This document shows positions 38,670-51,403 of a stretch of 64,000 nucleotides of DNA, one piece after another. The stretch's first letter is position 1. Every line of letters starts with the position of its first letter. This stretch comes from Erpobdella octoculata (taxonomy: Eukaryota; Annelida; Clitellata; Hirudinida; Erpobdellidae). Position numbers and translations under genes: made by a program. The notes beneath the pieces were generated by a model that saw only the letters and a list, made by a program, of their open reading frames with translations, searched no databases and had not been told where the DNA came from. Where the stretch lies: positions 14,901,312 through 14,965,311 of the forward strand of contig OZ022247.1 of assembly GCA_963978895.1 (NCBI GenBank), read 5' to 3'.

Positions 38670-40130
38670 GATTCTAGGACTGTTCATCAAAGGACGATTC
38701 ATCAAAGGACTGTTCATCAAGGACTATTCATCAAGGGACTATTCATCAAAGGACTATTCATCAATGGACTATTCATCAAGAGGACGGTTCATCATAAGGA
38801 CTGTTCATCTAATGTCTTTTCATCCAGCGGACTATTCATCAAAAAATTTAATAAAATTGTTTAAGATGTTATTTTCAACCAAAAAATGTTACCAAAATGT
38901 AGGGCAATCTATATCAAGTTTACATTGCTACTCTGCTTGCATCCAAAAACTTTATTCTATATAATAGAACTAGCGAGGTACCTTATGTTGCCCGGGGTTT
39001 TTAGAGGTTTTTCGGTTGTTTTTCTCTCTCGCTCCCGTTTCCTCCCCCGATTGCTCTCACGCTCCCGGTCGCTCTCTCTTCCCGCTTGTCTCCCGCTTCC
39101 GCTCCCGGTCACAGCATCAGAAAAACTAAATTCGACTGTTTTCGTAAACCATATATGTACACATTTACCAACGGTCACAAACACGTCAAAGCATCACACA
39201 TGCCCGCTATGTCAAATCTGGCATCGGTCGTTTAACACCAAGGGGCAACGCTTCAAAGACACTTTTGCCTCGAGCAATCATCAAGTTTGTAAAAGACATG
39301 GTTGTAATATACAACAATTTTATTCGTCATATACAGTAAATAAAATAACTGGACAAGAAATAACGTCAAGATCTTAAGATCAAACGAGCAAAAGACAATT
39401 GAATAATAAGTTTTAAAAAACTGCTTTCAACTGTCCGTACAAACTGTAAGTATATACACACTCAAACAGCCAGATACCATACACCTTAAAACATCACTAA
39501 CACCCGGTATACCACTTCTGCCACACTTCAAAGAGACGAACACGCTCGCTTTAGCGAGGTCAGGAAAGGTCATTTCAAAGAGACGCTTACGCTCGTCCGG
39601 ATCGTCGATAAATTAACCAGACTCAGATTTCATGCAAACTTCAACTAAAAACTAAATACATTGGAACTCATTTAATTGATATAAAAGACCTATTTTGTTC
39701 TTTTAATAAAAGTTGCGGTAGCGAATAGCGCTGAGAACAGCTAAAAAATGTAGCGGTGCTGTCATCAACGATCTTGTCAGCCAATGGTACCGCTCTTAAC
39801 AACCCTGGTTGCCATCACTATTTTTTTTAAATTACTGATCTGTTTGAAATTTATTTTATCAAAGATGAAGAACTGTCTTTTAAAAATACATCAAATTACT
39901 TTATGCTGAAAATATCTTGGGTATATATTGATAAAGGTTGCTGAGTGGCTTCAAAATTTGATGAATAATCCTCTTGATGAATAGTCTTTAGATGAACAGT
40001 CCTTATGATGAACCGTCCTCTTGATGAATAGTCCTTCGATGAATAGTCTCTTGATGAATAGTCCCTTGATGAATAGTCCTTGATGAACAGTCCCTTGATG
40101 AATCGTCCTTTGATGAAAAGTCCGCATACC
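38670..40130. mobile_element. Foldback element FB3
   Basis: GATAGTCC occurs at 38662-38669 and 40131-40138, a probable 8-bp duplication within the LINE. TIR arrays of GGACTATTCATCAA-type units span about 38680-38850 and, inverted, 39957-40125. Unit-to-unit variation is high (GGACTGTTC, GGACGATTC, GGACTATTC). The interior contains a repeat Y end at about 38965-39110 and no transposase. Confidence 0.8.
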
Positions 40131-40138
40131 GATAGTCC

Positions 40139-40241
40139 ATTGTGATAGGAGAGAAAGAAGTAAAAGTTTCAGTTGAGAATTTAGAAAAATTAGATCTAAT
40201 GCTTTTAGTTTTGGTTTTTAGAAAATTGTGATAGTCATCAG
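40139..40241 (-). pseudogene. CR1/L2-like LINE fragment between two insertions
   Basis: Minus-strand reading DYHNFLKTKTKSIRSNFSKF then ETFTSFSPIT lies between EN and RT of the split LINE, ending at the hAT insertion site GTCATCAG (40234-40241). Confidence 0.65.
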
Positions 40242-40440
40242 CAGTGGCGCAGCCAGAAATTTTTTTTGGGGGCGGGGGCACGGGGAAGAAATTTCTGAAA
40301 AATTTACCACCTACAAAAATCAAGGGTTAACGACAATTTCAGTAATAATTAGTAACAAAAACCATAAGACATTTAAATTGAAACAGTTTATTACGATATC
40401 AAATTCATCCGACGTTTTTTCTGAGAAAAATGAAAATCTC

Positions 40441-40508
40441 AGATCCGCGATTGAACCGGGAACTTTTAGATCTTCAGTCTAACGCTTTCCCAACTGAGCT
40501 ATCTAGAC
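40441..40508 (-). repeat. tRNA-Phe-like sequence (SINE head or pseudogene), copy 1
   Basis: The minus strand reads GTCTAGATAGCTCAGTTGGG, then AGACTGAAGATCT around a GAA anticodon, then GGTTCAATC. This is close to tRNA-Phe, but the acceptor stem does not close properly, so it is not a functional tRNA. Confidence 0.75.
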
Positions 40509-40639
40509 CGACATTGTTTTTTTTTATTATAGTTTTACGTGATTATACATTGTATTTTTAGACGGAACATAAAAAAATGAAAGAAAAAAAAGAAATACAA
40601 TAAAAATAAAAATAAATTTGTCCGTTAAGAGAGGGAAAA

Positions 40640-41680
40640 AGAAAAATGTCAGAAAATATATCTAAAAAATTCTTTATTTTCTTCTTTTTCCCCCTCTTTC
40701 TTTAGTTGAACATCATTGTTGCCATTCTCCAGCTGATTCCTCAATCCCGGAGCCAGGGAGAATGGCTGCTGCAGTCTTTGATGCTGCAATTTCTTGGTTG
40801 TGGTGTTCGTCTCTTTGGTTGACCAACGTGGACAGCACCTGCAAAATCTCATCAATCATGGTTAGCAATTTAACTACCGTGTCTGTTTCCGGAGTTTTTT
40901 CTGTGATTTTTTTCAGCGCTTCAGTCCTTTCGGCAATCATGGTTACATGTTTTTAGATTTCAGGTGTTTTTTCTTGGATCTCGGCCTCTGTAGTTTTTTT
41001 AAACCCGCTTTTCAGCGCCTCTGTGTAAGTTTTTCTTGATGTCGCAGTCTCGATATTTTTTTTAGCTTTCTACCACTTGGAGTATTCCTCGCTGCCTGTC
41101 CTGTGGTTAGGAGTCTGGCAGCTGGCACACATCTTTTTAGGTGGTTCTAGTTTTGGCGCTGAGCAGTTTTTTAGCTCGTGCTCTCCGGCACACCTAGGGC
41201 AAGAGATTTTAGCCTTACAGTACTTGGCCACATGCCCGAATTGATTGCAGTTATAGCATCTAACTCGGTTAGGGAAGTACTCCTTAACCCGAAAATTCAA
41301 GAAAGATATTTTAACGTAATTTGGAGGATTCTGGTCTGGCTCGAAGGTAAGGATGACCGCAGTGGTCTCCTGAAACCTTCCATCAATTCTTTTTTTATCC
41401 GCACTGCTGCGGTACATCCAGAGTTTTTGGTTATTATATCTAATGAAATTTCCAGCGGTACACCGGTGATAATCATTTTTATTTTCTTAACTAGCGGTTT
41501 ATTTAGGACCCTTACCTGGTATCCAGCAATTTCCTGTATGTTTTCCATTTTTTCTTTTTTAGCTCTTGACACAAGGAGTGGAATCTTTTCTCTCTTGCCG
41601 GTAATCACTGGCTTTCGGTTTAGGTATTGTGATAAGCTGCCTTCGATTTGGAAGGGATCTATCTTCGTCATATCCGTCAA
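40640..41680 (-). pseudogene. LINE ORF1 (Gag-like, CCHC knuckles)
   Basis: Minus-strand frames: MTDMTKIDPFQIEGSLSQY, then IITGVPLEISLDIITKNSG (a jockey/I-type ORF1 RNA-binding region), then three zinc knuckles CYNCNQFGHVAKYC, CPRCAGEHELKNC and CASCQTPNH, followed by a Lys/Glu-rich tail. Two frames are needed, with the shift near 41300-41417. ORF1 of this kind packages LINE RNA. No ORF2 is adjacent; tRNA-Phe-like sequences lie on both sides. Confidence 0.8.
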
Positions 41681-41735
41681 GATTAGGAATTCGATTGGTT
41701 CACTTCAAAATCAATTTCAGCAAGTTTTATGCCCA

Positions 41736-41807
41736 GACAGACCCGGGATTGAACCGGGAACCATTTAGATCTTCAGTGTAACGCTCTCCCAACTGAGCTA
41801 TCTAGAC
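41736..41807 (-). repeat. tRNA-Phe-like sequence, copy 2
   Basis: Minus-strand GTCTAGATAGCTCAGTTGGG, CACTGAAGATCT (GAA anticodon) and CCGGTTCAATCCCGG. It is about 87 percent identical to copy 1. It lies 5' of the ORF1 pseudogene in that gene's orientation. Confidence 0.75.
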
Positions 41808-42580
41808 TATTCTAAATAGACATTGTTCATGGTTCACGCGCGCGACTTTATATCTAGCTAACCTGAACTAGTTGAAGAATTGAACAAGTGAAGGAAAAAC
41901 AAAGTTTTTTTACAAACACACTTTTATATTTTTATCAGTGTTGAAAAAAGTACCGTGTTTCAATACTTAAGTAAAAATACAAGTAACCCCTCAGAAAGTT
42001 ATTTAAGTAAAAGTAAAAGTATTTGTTAAAAAATGTACTTAAGTCAAGTAAAAGTAAAAAGTAACAGCACTTTAAAGTTACTTTTAAAGTAAAAGTACTG
42101 AAGACGCTTTTGTAATGGTCATTCGTCAATCATCTAACTCTATTTTATCGTAATTCCATCGTCTTATATTATATTTTGCTTCAATGCATGTCGTGTAATT
42201 GTTTCACGATTTTGCTGAAGGACTGATCTATGAACTCGGGAAAATCGACGATGTGTAAAGGAATAACTCCACCCACTACCAGATTCAGAATGCTGTCGTT
42301 GATCGCTGCCTGTGTCAGAAAATTGACATTAAGGAACGACTGAGAAACTGTCGTTTGGTGATTTTTTTGTTTCTTTGACTCACCATATTGTCTGCCTTTG
42401 GTTTAAGTACTTTTTTCGTCAAGTTTTCGTATTTCGATACATGCGCTGGATGCACGCGTATTACGTGTTTCTTCAAGTTTGACGATAATTGTGGAATGCT
42501 GAACACGTAGTTGGTTTAGGACAGTTTAGGTCTTAGGTTTGCACAGCAAGCATGTGAACTGTGAACCTTGACTAGACCTA

Positions 42581-43600
42581 ATGTCCTGTTTCACACCCTC
42601 TATATATGTCTTGAATATCAACAGCCTTGCCAAACCACATGCAATTCAACATTTGCGTGCCAATGTACTTTCAATAGGCCCCGACGTTGTGGTATTAACT
42701 GAAAGCAAACTCAATAGAAACCACACAGACGAAGAGTTTGGAATACCGGGATACTTTTCTTACAGACGAGACCGGTCACAACTTAAATCAAATGGAAAGC
42801 CGAGAGGTGGTGGAGGTCTGGTGACCTACGTGTCGGTCAAGTACCAATCCAGCATATACAACCAAAAAATGGAGGATTCGCGAATAGAACTTTTGTGGAT
42901 AATGTTGGAAAATTGTGAGCGCAGGGTAATTGTTGGGGCGGTTTACCATCCTCCTAAGCCGATTTACAATGAGCAAGATCTCCTCCAACTTGAACAGGTG
43001 ATGGCCGCAGTTCACCATGACCATGGAGATACCAAGATAATCATAACCGGTGATTTCAACCAGCTAAAAGATAGCGACCTGTGACTGCTAGGACTGTTTA
43101 AAGAAGAGACCGAAGCCACTAGAGCTGGTCATCATCTGAGCAGGGTTTATACATAGGAGCCAATGTACCGAAACATCTCAGTAATTGTTCCTACGGTTAG
43201 AACGGAATACAAGGCCATTTACGCCTCGGCAATAGATTACGACACTCATCGACCGCCCAAAAACAAGACCAAACTGAAGTGCCACCTGCACAGGCCAGCC
43301 CAGCACGCTGCGTACTTGGCAGCTTACTTAAAAACGCGGCAAGAGGAGGATACAAACAGTGACTTCGTATTCGACATCGATGGCGGAGCCACTCCACCGT
43401 CGCTGCAGGAGTCGTTCGACCGTTTCTACCTGCAGATGCAGAGATTGTTGGATAGGTTCTACCCAATCAGGAACATCACAGTAACAGGTCGCGACCCTCC
43501 GTATATCACACCAGAGATCAAGCTGCTGTTGCAAAAAAAAGAACGGACTGAAGCAAAAAGGGAAGATAGAGGCTGCTGATGCATTTTCTCTAAAGATCAG
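42581..43600 (+). pseudogene. LINE endonuclease domain
   Basis: YVLNINSLAKPHAIQHL, then PDVVVLTESKLN (catalytic Glu), GGGGLVTYVS, VIVGAVYHPPKP and IIITGDFNQ (Asp/Asn site) are the APE endonuclease blocks. A stop follows DSDL at 43082-43084. The next open part (43163-43579) is the linker with a catalytic-site-lacking end (RDPPYITPEIKLLL). The final SDH strand is missing or decayed. Confidence 0.85.
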
Positions 43601-45434
43601 AAAAGGAATCATTGCCAAAAACTGTTCCACACTTACGGGTTCCGGAACCATCAAAAGCCCAAAGGACTTGTGGGAGCGAGTTAGGCAAGTGACTGGTAAG
43701 GATAAACGACGAAAAAACAACTCTACCACCAAAGCAATCACTGCAGACAAACTCAATGACCATTACGCAACCATCTCGACGGAAAGCAACTACGAGGCTC
43801 CCGCAGAGAAACATAGCGTCTGCCGAAATTCAAGGTTTTTCTCTGCCTGGCAAGTCTTCCGTGCTTTGGACAAACTAAAAACCTTCGCCTCCGGAATGGA
43901 TCAAATTTCCTCAATTTTTCTACCGAGTCTCGGCACCCATACTTGCTGAACCGCTCGCCTATCTATTTAACTTGTCGTTAAACCAATCACAGATACCAGA
44001 CCGGTGGAGGAGATGTCAGATAACCCCGGTTGCAAAAGTAGTTAATCCTCAGGGAAGCCACGAGTACAGACCCATTTCAATTACACCAATACTATCAAGG
44101 ATTATGGAAAAGATGGTGGTACAGGGATTCGTCTATCGAATTCTGGGAAGTTCGGGGTACAACCACTACTTCCATGACCAATATGCTTTCCGTCCAACGG
44201 GATCCACAACGGCGGCACTAATCAGCCTGACACTACACATTTCCGAACAACTACAACTCCACCCGTATGTCCACGTTATAGCGCTGGACTTTTCTAAGGC
44301 CTTCGATACTGTCAGCCACTCAGAGCTTATGAGAAAGTTTGCCAAACTACCAATAGAAGAAGAGGCGTACAACTGGCTGGTTGACTTCCTTAGAGCGCGA
44401 ATGCACTGTACTAAATTCCAAAACCAAGTGTCGTCATTGAAAGAAATAAATGCAAGCATAGTCCAAGGTTCAGGAATTGGACCCAGTTGCTACATTGTTG
44501 CGGCATCGGACCTCTCCTCCAGCATAGATGGTAACCGTCTAGAGAAATATGCAGATGATACATACCTTATAGTACCACCGGGTAATTCTCAATTAATCGT
44601 TGATGAACTCACGAGCATACAGATCTGGGCCAAAAGAAATAACCTAACATTAAACGATTCAAAAACAAAGGAGTTTATAGTACGTCGCCCCAGAACAAAG
44701 GCAAACACACTCCCTATCCCTTTGGACGGAATAGAAAGGGTAGATACAATGAAGGTGCTGGGAGTCCTGATCGACGAAAAACTCTCATTCCTGGAACACG
44801 TTGACTGGATCAACACTAAATGTGCACAGACTTTGTATGCACTAAGAAACTTACGGGCTCACGGGCTGTGTGGCCGGGAGCTCTGGACGGTCAAGGAGGC
44901 GACACTTATATCCAGGATCACCTACGCCTCTCAATCATGGTGGGGTTTCATTGGTTCGGGAGATCTTCAACGCATCGAGTCGGTCATTAGGAGGGTGACA
45001 CGCCAGAGTTTCTTGGCTCCCGACCGCCCTGATTTTGTGCACCGCTGCGCGTGGCGGATTCAACTCTGTTCAACCAGGTTCTGTCTAACCGCCTTCACGT
45101 CCTTCACCATCTTCTCCCAGACGTCAAGAAATCAGGATATCACCTTCGTCCTCGAGCTCACGACAGAGTAATTCCGCATGCAGATTCCTTACTCAGAAAA
45201 ACCTTTATCCATAGATCGTTGAACTCAAAATAACTTAAACAATGCCGAACGCTATATTAAATCTCTGAAAAAGACAAGTTTTAGATTTTATTTTAAGTCT
45301 TTAACTTTAGATTGTCGAAACTCGTATTCCTTTTTATTTAATTCTTATTTTTATTATTTTATTATTTAAATGTAAACCGCTGTGCGTCATTGTCAGGCTG
45401 GTTAATAAAGATTTAATTACTTACTTACTTACTT
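42586..45434 (+). mobile_element. APE-type LINE (CR1-like group, clade uncertain)
   Basis: An apurinic-type endonuclease and RT in order, and a 3' UTR ending GGTTAATAAAGATTTAATTA then (CTTA)n. It sits within the BED transposase. The variant GSGIGP instead of the usual QGSxLGP motif recalls a group of metazoan CR1/Rex-like LINEs. Confidence 0.85.
43640..45233 (+). pseudogene. LINE reverse transcriptase
   Basis: The main open frame (43972-45171) includes WRRCQITPVAKVVNPQGSHE, YRPISITPILSRIMEKMV, YAFRPTGSTTAALI, the first Asp in VIALDFSKAFDTVSHSEL, IVQGSGIGPSCY, the YADDTYLI active site, LNDSKTKEFIV, and KVLGVLIDEKLSF. Before it, PKDLWERVRQVTGKD is in frame-shifted pieces, and the C-terminus (HRSLNSK) lies in another frame. 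RT core residues are intact, so it decayed recently. Confidence 0.9.
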
Positions 45435-45689
45435 AACCGTTTTAGTTTCCATCGATTCAAATTTGAACACTTTGACTAAATATGGCCACGGGTGTTCTTT
45501 ATTAAGTTCATTGTTGTTTTGCCTATCTTCGCCAACAGTGTTCACGTTCGCTCCTTCGGAAGATTCCATAGTAATCTCGAACAATCTATTGTACACCAAA
45601 ACAAGTATGACCACGAAAATCTTAGCTCCACCCACAAGCTTCAATACTACTAATATAAAAGTAAAATGGGGTTCGGAAGTGTTGTTGTT

Positions 45690-45887
45690 GTTGTTGTTGT
45701 TTTGCTAATTTATTGAGCGCCTTTTCCGCTTTGTTCAAAGGCGCTGTTCTTTTACATGCCCCACGGAGAGAACGATTTTACCCGCTAAATTTTCCGTTGA
45801 CATGGGCTACAAGGCAGTGAGTGGGAGTCGAACCGTGAAGCTCTCACATTCAAGGCTAACCCTTTACCAACTCAGCTAACCTAGCAC
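45690..45887 (-). repeat. tRNA-derived SINE with (CAA)n tail
   Basis: The minus strand begins TGCTAGGTTAGCTGAGTTGG (A box) with GGTTCGACTCCCACTCAC (B box), then a body with AAAGGCGCTCAATAAATTAG and (CAACAA)n. The tail type resembles the end of the I-type LINE at 51.4 kb. Confidence 0.75.
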
Positions 45888-45892
45888 CAATC

Positions 45893-46144
45893 AGTGCTTA
45901 CGTTAATAATCATAGATAGTTAAAAATACATCGATTTAAACTTTATGTCGTTTTATTAATTTTTACAGTGCTTTTTAACGCTTTGTCCTGGAAAAGTAAC
46001 AAAGTAAAAGTAAGTCCGAAAATATTACTTCGTTACAAGTAAAAGTACTGAAAATAATCTGTAATCCGTTACAGGCAAAAACTACGTCGGTTGTACTTAA
46101 GTAAAGTAACGCGTTATTTTTACTTTACAACACTAATTTTTACT
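45893..46144 (+). repeat. 252-bp direct repeat, left copy
   Basis: About 90 percent identical to 51404-51655, including the hAT terminus and part of its flank (ATTTTTACT). The two copies exactly bracket the I-type LINE. Confidence 0.85.
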
Positions 46145-46749
46145 TCAATGCACAGTCAATTATATTTGGAGCCAAAACTTCCGACCGAAAAGGACTCATA
46201 ATTGAGAAATCGATGGAGGACAATAACCTTGTTGCATTAAATGACGGATCTCCCACATATATCGGTTGCACTAGCTCAACCGCCATTTATTTATGCATAA
46301 CAACACCTCAAATTGCCACCAAAGCAGAATGGAAAACACTACCTAATTGCCCATACCTCGATAGTGACCACATACCCACAGAAATAGTTATGCTACAACA
46401 ACCAATTCGCAAATTATCACCACCAAACAGATGGCAGCTGAGAAACACCAACTGGGCTGATTTCAATAAACATCTCACTCTGCACCTAGACAATAACCAA
46501 AATAAACAACTGTCATTAGAGAAGCTCTTTAACAGTTTTCTAGAGAGTATTGAGCTATCTGTCATCAAATACACACCGGCAAAAAAAGTCAGAAATCACA
46601 ACCATGACAAACCCTACTCATACTTCTGGAACTCTGACTGTCACCATGCTGTTAAAGAGCGAAACAAAATGAAAAACCGATATGCAAAAACAAAATCTAA
46701 TGATGTCCTAGAAGCATATAAAGCTCATAAAAAGAACACCAAAAAATAA
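46145..46749 (+). pseudogene. I-type LINE endonuclease C-terminus
   Basis: FNAQSIIFGAKTSDRKG, LVALNDGSPTYIG and LDSDHIPTEI (the final SDH site) are the last blocks of an APE endonuclease. A linker with RWQLRNTNWADFNKHL and SYFWNSDCHHAVKERN follows to a stop at 46749. The catalytic Glu and N-terminal half are lost by 5' truncation. Confidence 0.85.
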
Positions 46750-48597
46750 TTAACAACGCTAAAAGGAAAGCTTGGAAAGACTAATGTGAAAAAATAAGCC
46801 ACGCCACACTGCTGAAAAACCTCTGGAAAACCGTAAAAGCCATGAGCTCCCAAACAGAAATCAGCCAACTCCCTACTCTTTTTCATCCAACTGAAAACAA
46901 TCTCTTTTACGAGCCTTTTCTATGCAGAAAAAACGAGAAAAAACGATCGACAAAATACTTCTGGATGAAACCCAATCACCTCCGCATTTGGAAAAAGAAA
47001 TACATCTTTTAAATGCAGACTTAACAGAACAAGAATTAACACAAGCATTACACAACAGCATCTAAAAAAGACCACAGCCCCAGGTTACGACAAAGTCAAT
47101 TATGAAATCTTATGGCAACTCTCTCCCACAAATGGACAACACCTATTTTCTATGCCCCAAGCTTCCTGGACTACTGGAAAACTCCCTGTTTTTTGGAAAC
47201 ACTCCCTCATCATTCCCATCCACAAAAGCGGCAAGCCCAAAGAAGATCCCAACTCATATCGGCCAATCTCTCTTACGTCGGCTACGTGTAAAATCATGAA
47301 GCAGATAGTTAAAAAGCGCCTCACATTTCTTCTTGATGTCCACAACCTTCTCATAACCGAACAGTCTGGCTTTCGACGATCCCGATCATGCATTGACCAC
47401 GTAGTTAGACTCCAACACGACACTGCTACAGGATTTAAAAAAAACAGGCCACCTTAGCAGTCTTTTTTGACCTTGAAAAAGCCTTCGATCTAGTCTGGAG
47501 TAAAGGCGTCATCCATACCTCCATCAATATGGACTTAGAGGAAGGATATTAAAATGGCTAGATAATTTCTTGAAACAAAGAACTTTTTAGGTGAGAGTTG
47601 GGAGCGAACTCTCCGACACTCACATACAAGAAAACGAAACTCCACAAGAAAGCGTACTCAGTCCTATTCTTTTCACCAATCTTCTAAACAATCTACCACA
47701 CCACCAAAAAACATAAGGATTTCTTTATATGCAGATAATTGCGCATTTTGGATTACCGGCAACAACATCAAGGAAATCTACACTCACATGCAAAACTACT
47801 TGAACAAAGTAACAGTTGCACACACCGACCTGCGCTTCAAAATATCTAAATCAAAAACTGTCAGTCTCCTTTTTTCTCGAAACCCAGACCAAATTAAAGA
47901 AGACACAAAACACCACTTAAAAATCTTCGAAGAAAACACCACCAAAGTTCACGAATACAAGTTTTTAGGCGTTATCTTTGACGCAGCAGCCACATGGGGA
48001 CCACACATTGCATATGCCATAGCGAGAACAAAAAAAAGACTAAACCTCATGAGAGCAATTACAGGACTTTCGTGGGGTGCTCATAAAAGCACTCTTCTCA
48101 CTTTTTACAAGGCAGCCATTCGCTCTATACTAGAATACGGTGGCGAAGCCTTCAATCAAGCCAATGAATCTCTCAAAAAGAAACTCCAGACAATACAGAA
48201 CAGCGCTTTGAGAATTTCATGTGGAGCAGGTGGGAAAACTAACTGTAATGCACTGCTCGTAGAATGTGGAGAAATTCCCATCTCATTACGTCTTAGACAA
48301 CGTACAGCCATCTACGTTGCAAAAACCAAAACCACTCCACATCATCCAAGCAGAATCAAATACTTTTCAGACCCAAATAAGAGAAGTACATGGATCAAAT
48401 CAAATCTGAGTAAAAGAAAGCCACACACAGCACCATTTTTAATGAAAAACTACCTTAACGACCAAAGAATCCAAAATCTCCAAGGACACCCTTCGCCTAA
48501 CTTCGACACACCACCGTGGAAATTATTTTTACCAAACCTTGACATCACTCTACTCGGAATCCAAAAAGAAGACCCTAGCGCTCTTCAGACGTTTTAA
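46750..48597 (+). pseudogene. I-type LINE reverse transcriptase
   Basis: Frame-shifted but recognisable: PGYDKVNYEI, WKHSLIIPIHKSGKPKEDPN, SYRPISLTSATCKIMKQIV, EQSGFRRSRSCIDHV, the first Asp in FFDLEKAFDLVW, QESVLSPILFTN, and LYADNCAFW at the active site (Asn in place of the second Asp). The thumb continues as one open frame (47788-48597) with KFLGVIFDAAATWGPHI and YGGEAFNQ. At least three frame breaks make it inactive. Confidence 0.88.
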
Positions 48598-49461
48598 GAT
48601 AAAATACATAACTACGATAACAACACAAACATCTACACCGATGCCTCAAAAATGAAAGAAAAAACAGGAATTGGAATCTTCATTCCTAGTAGAAACTACG
48701 AGCTGAGTCAACGTAAAACCGACAACATCTCCATTTTTACTGCTGAACTTACAGCCATTCAAAAAGCCCTCCAATGGTCCGTACAGCAAGAACCAGGCAA
48801 CAATATAGATATTTTTACCAACTCACTCAGCTCCGTCCAGGCTATATCTAATTACGACAGCTCCAAACCAATCATATAGGACATACTACAACATATCACC
48901 ACTCTCAAAACCAGCGGAATCTCAAGCACAATAATATGGATACCCAGCCACATTGGTATCCGTGGAAACGAAACTGCAGACAAACTTGCTAAAATAGCAA
49001 CCGTTCATCCCACCATACAAATTTATGTTCCACACACCTTTGATGATATTCGTAATATCATAAAAACAAAAACATTTGAAGAATGGAAAGCAATTTGGAA
49101 AAACTTGTATCAGAGCAGCCATCACAGAGAACTAAATCCTCAGCCGTCCTTCCACTCACAATTCCAAGACATGAATAGAAAAAAAGAAGTCATCATTTCC
49201 AGGCTCCGACTCAACTGCACCCTACTAAACTCCAACCTCAAAGCTTTCGGGAAACACAGCACAGGCTTCTGTGACACATGTCAGGATCCGGAGACCGTCA
49301 AGCACTTCCTTACAAGCTGCAGAACAAGGGCACCCCTCCACCAGAAAATAAAAAAGATATTGAAACAAGTAGACTTTGACATCGGAACCATCCTAAACAA
49401 CCCAAAATGCCAAGACCTCATCTTTAACTGGATCACACTAAATGAACCAGATCTAATTTGA
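48598..49461 (+). pseudogene. I-type LINE RNase H and CCHC end
   Basis: IYTDASKMKEKTGIGIFIP (first Asp), FTAELTAIQKALQW (Glu), IDIFTNSLSSVQAI (Asn at the third acid), then IPSHIGIRGNETADKLAKIA. A stop follows the IIxD region at 48879. The end frame has CDTC...VKHFLTSC, a knuckle common after RNase H in I-type LINEs. It is the closest relative in the window of the fragment inside FB1. Confidence 0.88.
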
Positions 49462-49789
49462 AAAAACTCTGGAAAACACTTTTTCGATATTATCAATCCA
49501 TATAAACCTGTGTGTAAATATTTTTATATCTTGATAAACTTGAATGTTTATGTAAATATTTATTTTTTACTAGCGGGGTTACCCGGCGTTGCCCGGGGTT
49601 TTTAGAGGTTTTTCTAATGTTTGTCTCTCTCGCTCCCGTTTCCTTCTCCACTTTCTCGTTTTCGTCGCGTTCCCGGTCGCTTTTCCGCTCTCGGTCGTTT
49701 TCCAGCTCCCGGTCGCTTTCCCGCTCAGAAGTTTTGTTATCGATTTTCTCTCTTGCTCGCGTTTCCTTCCAAGCTTGCGCTCCCGATTC

Positions 49790-50040
49790 CAGTCGCTTTC
49801 CCGTTCCCGGTCGCTTTCCCGTTCCCTGTCGCTTTCCCGTTCCCGGTCGTTTTCCCGTTCCCGGTCGCTTTCCCGTTCCCGGTCGCTTTCCCGTTCCCGG
49901 TCGCTTTCCCGTTCCCGGTCGCTTTCCCGTTCCCGGTCGCTTTCCCGTTCCCGGTCGCTTTCCCGTTCCCGGTCGCTTTCCCGTTCCCGGTCGCTTTCCC
50001 GTTCCCGGTCGCTTTCCCGTTCCCGCTCACGCTTGCTCTC
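49790..50040 (+). repeat. 18-bp minisatellite, about 13 units
   Basis: Unit CGCTTTCCCGTTCCCGGT, nearly identical between copies. A unit length divisible by three keeps all frames open and yields spurious Ser/Arg-rich proteins. Confidence 0.95.
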
Positions 50041-50219
50041 TCGTTCCCGGTCATGCTTGCTCTCCCATTCCTGGTCACGGTTGCTCTCCCGTTCCCGTTC
50101 CCGTTCACGCTCATTTTCTCTTTTTCATTCTTTCATAACTTCTGTTAGCCTATAAAACGTAAAATAGATTTGCTAAGACTATATATATATATATGAATGT
50201 TTGTGGGTTAGTTTGTCTA

Positions 50220-50439
50220 TTATAGAAACGGGAAAGCGACCCGGAACGGACAGCGAGCGGGAACGGAAAAGCAAGCGTGAGCGGGAATGGGAGAGCAAAC
50301 GTGAGCGGGAACGGGACAGCGACCGGGAACGGGAAAACGACCGGGAGCGGGAAAGCAACCGGGAGCGGTAAAACGACCGAAAACGGGAAAGCGAACAGGA
50401 GTGGGAAAGCAGGTGGGAAAGGAAACGGGAGAGAAAGAG

Positions 50440-50440
<1 letters not shown>
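50220..50440 (-). repeat. Inverted, diverged minisatellite
   Basis: GGGAACGGGAAAGCGACC-type units, the reverse complement of the array at 49.8-50.0 kb, with more variation. Together with the outer TACCCGGCGTTGCCCGG motifs, it makes 49.57-50.50 kb a large imperfect inverted repeat. Confidence 0.8.
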
Positions 50441-50767
<327 letters not shown>

Positions 50768-50774
50768 TTTCCCG

Positions 50775-50778
<4 letters not shown>

Positions 50779-50853
<75 letters not shown>
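50779..50853. repeat. (TA)n microsatellite
   Basis: AT dinucleotides followed by GTGTGTGTAGTTCCCGCTCG, the same edge as in the palindrome. Confidence 0.95.
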
Positions 50854-50861
<8 letters not shown>

Positions 50862-51403
50862 AGTTCCCGCTCGCTCACCCGTTCCGCTCCGCTCCGCTCA
50901 TTTTGTGACGAATTTCAAATTTTTTTTTATATTTGATTCCCCTTGACTCTCAAGGTTGTGTGAAAATTTCATTACGATCGGATGAATGGTGTAGCAATGC
51001 ATAAAAGACATGAATATATATATACAAACATTCATTTTTATATATATATAGATTTATTTATTTTTTACTTCAACTTCTTACTCCACATTTCTCCCACTAT
51101 CATTACCAATTCTCTACTATCTAATCTAACTGTGAATAACACTTTATGTCCAATATTATTATTTTTATGTATGTTTTTTTATTTATTTATTTTTATTCTT
51201 ATTTTATTTACTTACTTTTTTCTCCTTTTTTCATGACTTTTTTCCATGTTTTCATATGTTGTCATTGTTTTCTCTACTTCCTGTTTATATTATTTTTTTG
51301 TATTATTATTTTACTTTTACTTATTTATTTTCATTTTAATATTTTTTTTGTGTGGTCCTAAGCGCTGAAAAAGTGACAAGGACTTAAATAAACAACAACA
51401 GGA

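Larger units (their letters stand above)
42190..45572 (-). pseudogene. ZBED-type hAT transposase N-terminus, split by a LINE
   Basis: Minus strand: MESSEGANVNTVGEDRQ..HPWPYLVKVFKFE (45572-45429), LINE insertion 42586-45434, then QFTCLLCKPKT..LSSNLKKHVIRVHP (42585-42440). Together they show a BED finger: aromatic start, CxxC, then H-x4-H. Decayed sequence after it (NLVVGGVIPLHIVDFPEF) is the usual hAT segment before the catalytic domain. The catalytic and dimerisation parts are missing. Confidence 0.75.

Noticed and set aside
40441..41807. Functional tRNA-Phe genes
   Set aside because: A and B boxes and the GAA anticodon are visible, but the acceptor stems do not pair and the sequences are within repeats.
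49589..50155. Ser/Arg-rich (SR-like) protein
   Set aside because: All three plus frames and one minus frame are open through the 18-bp minisatellite, the signature of repeat length rather than coding selection.
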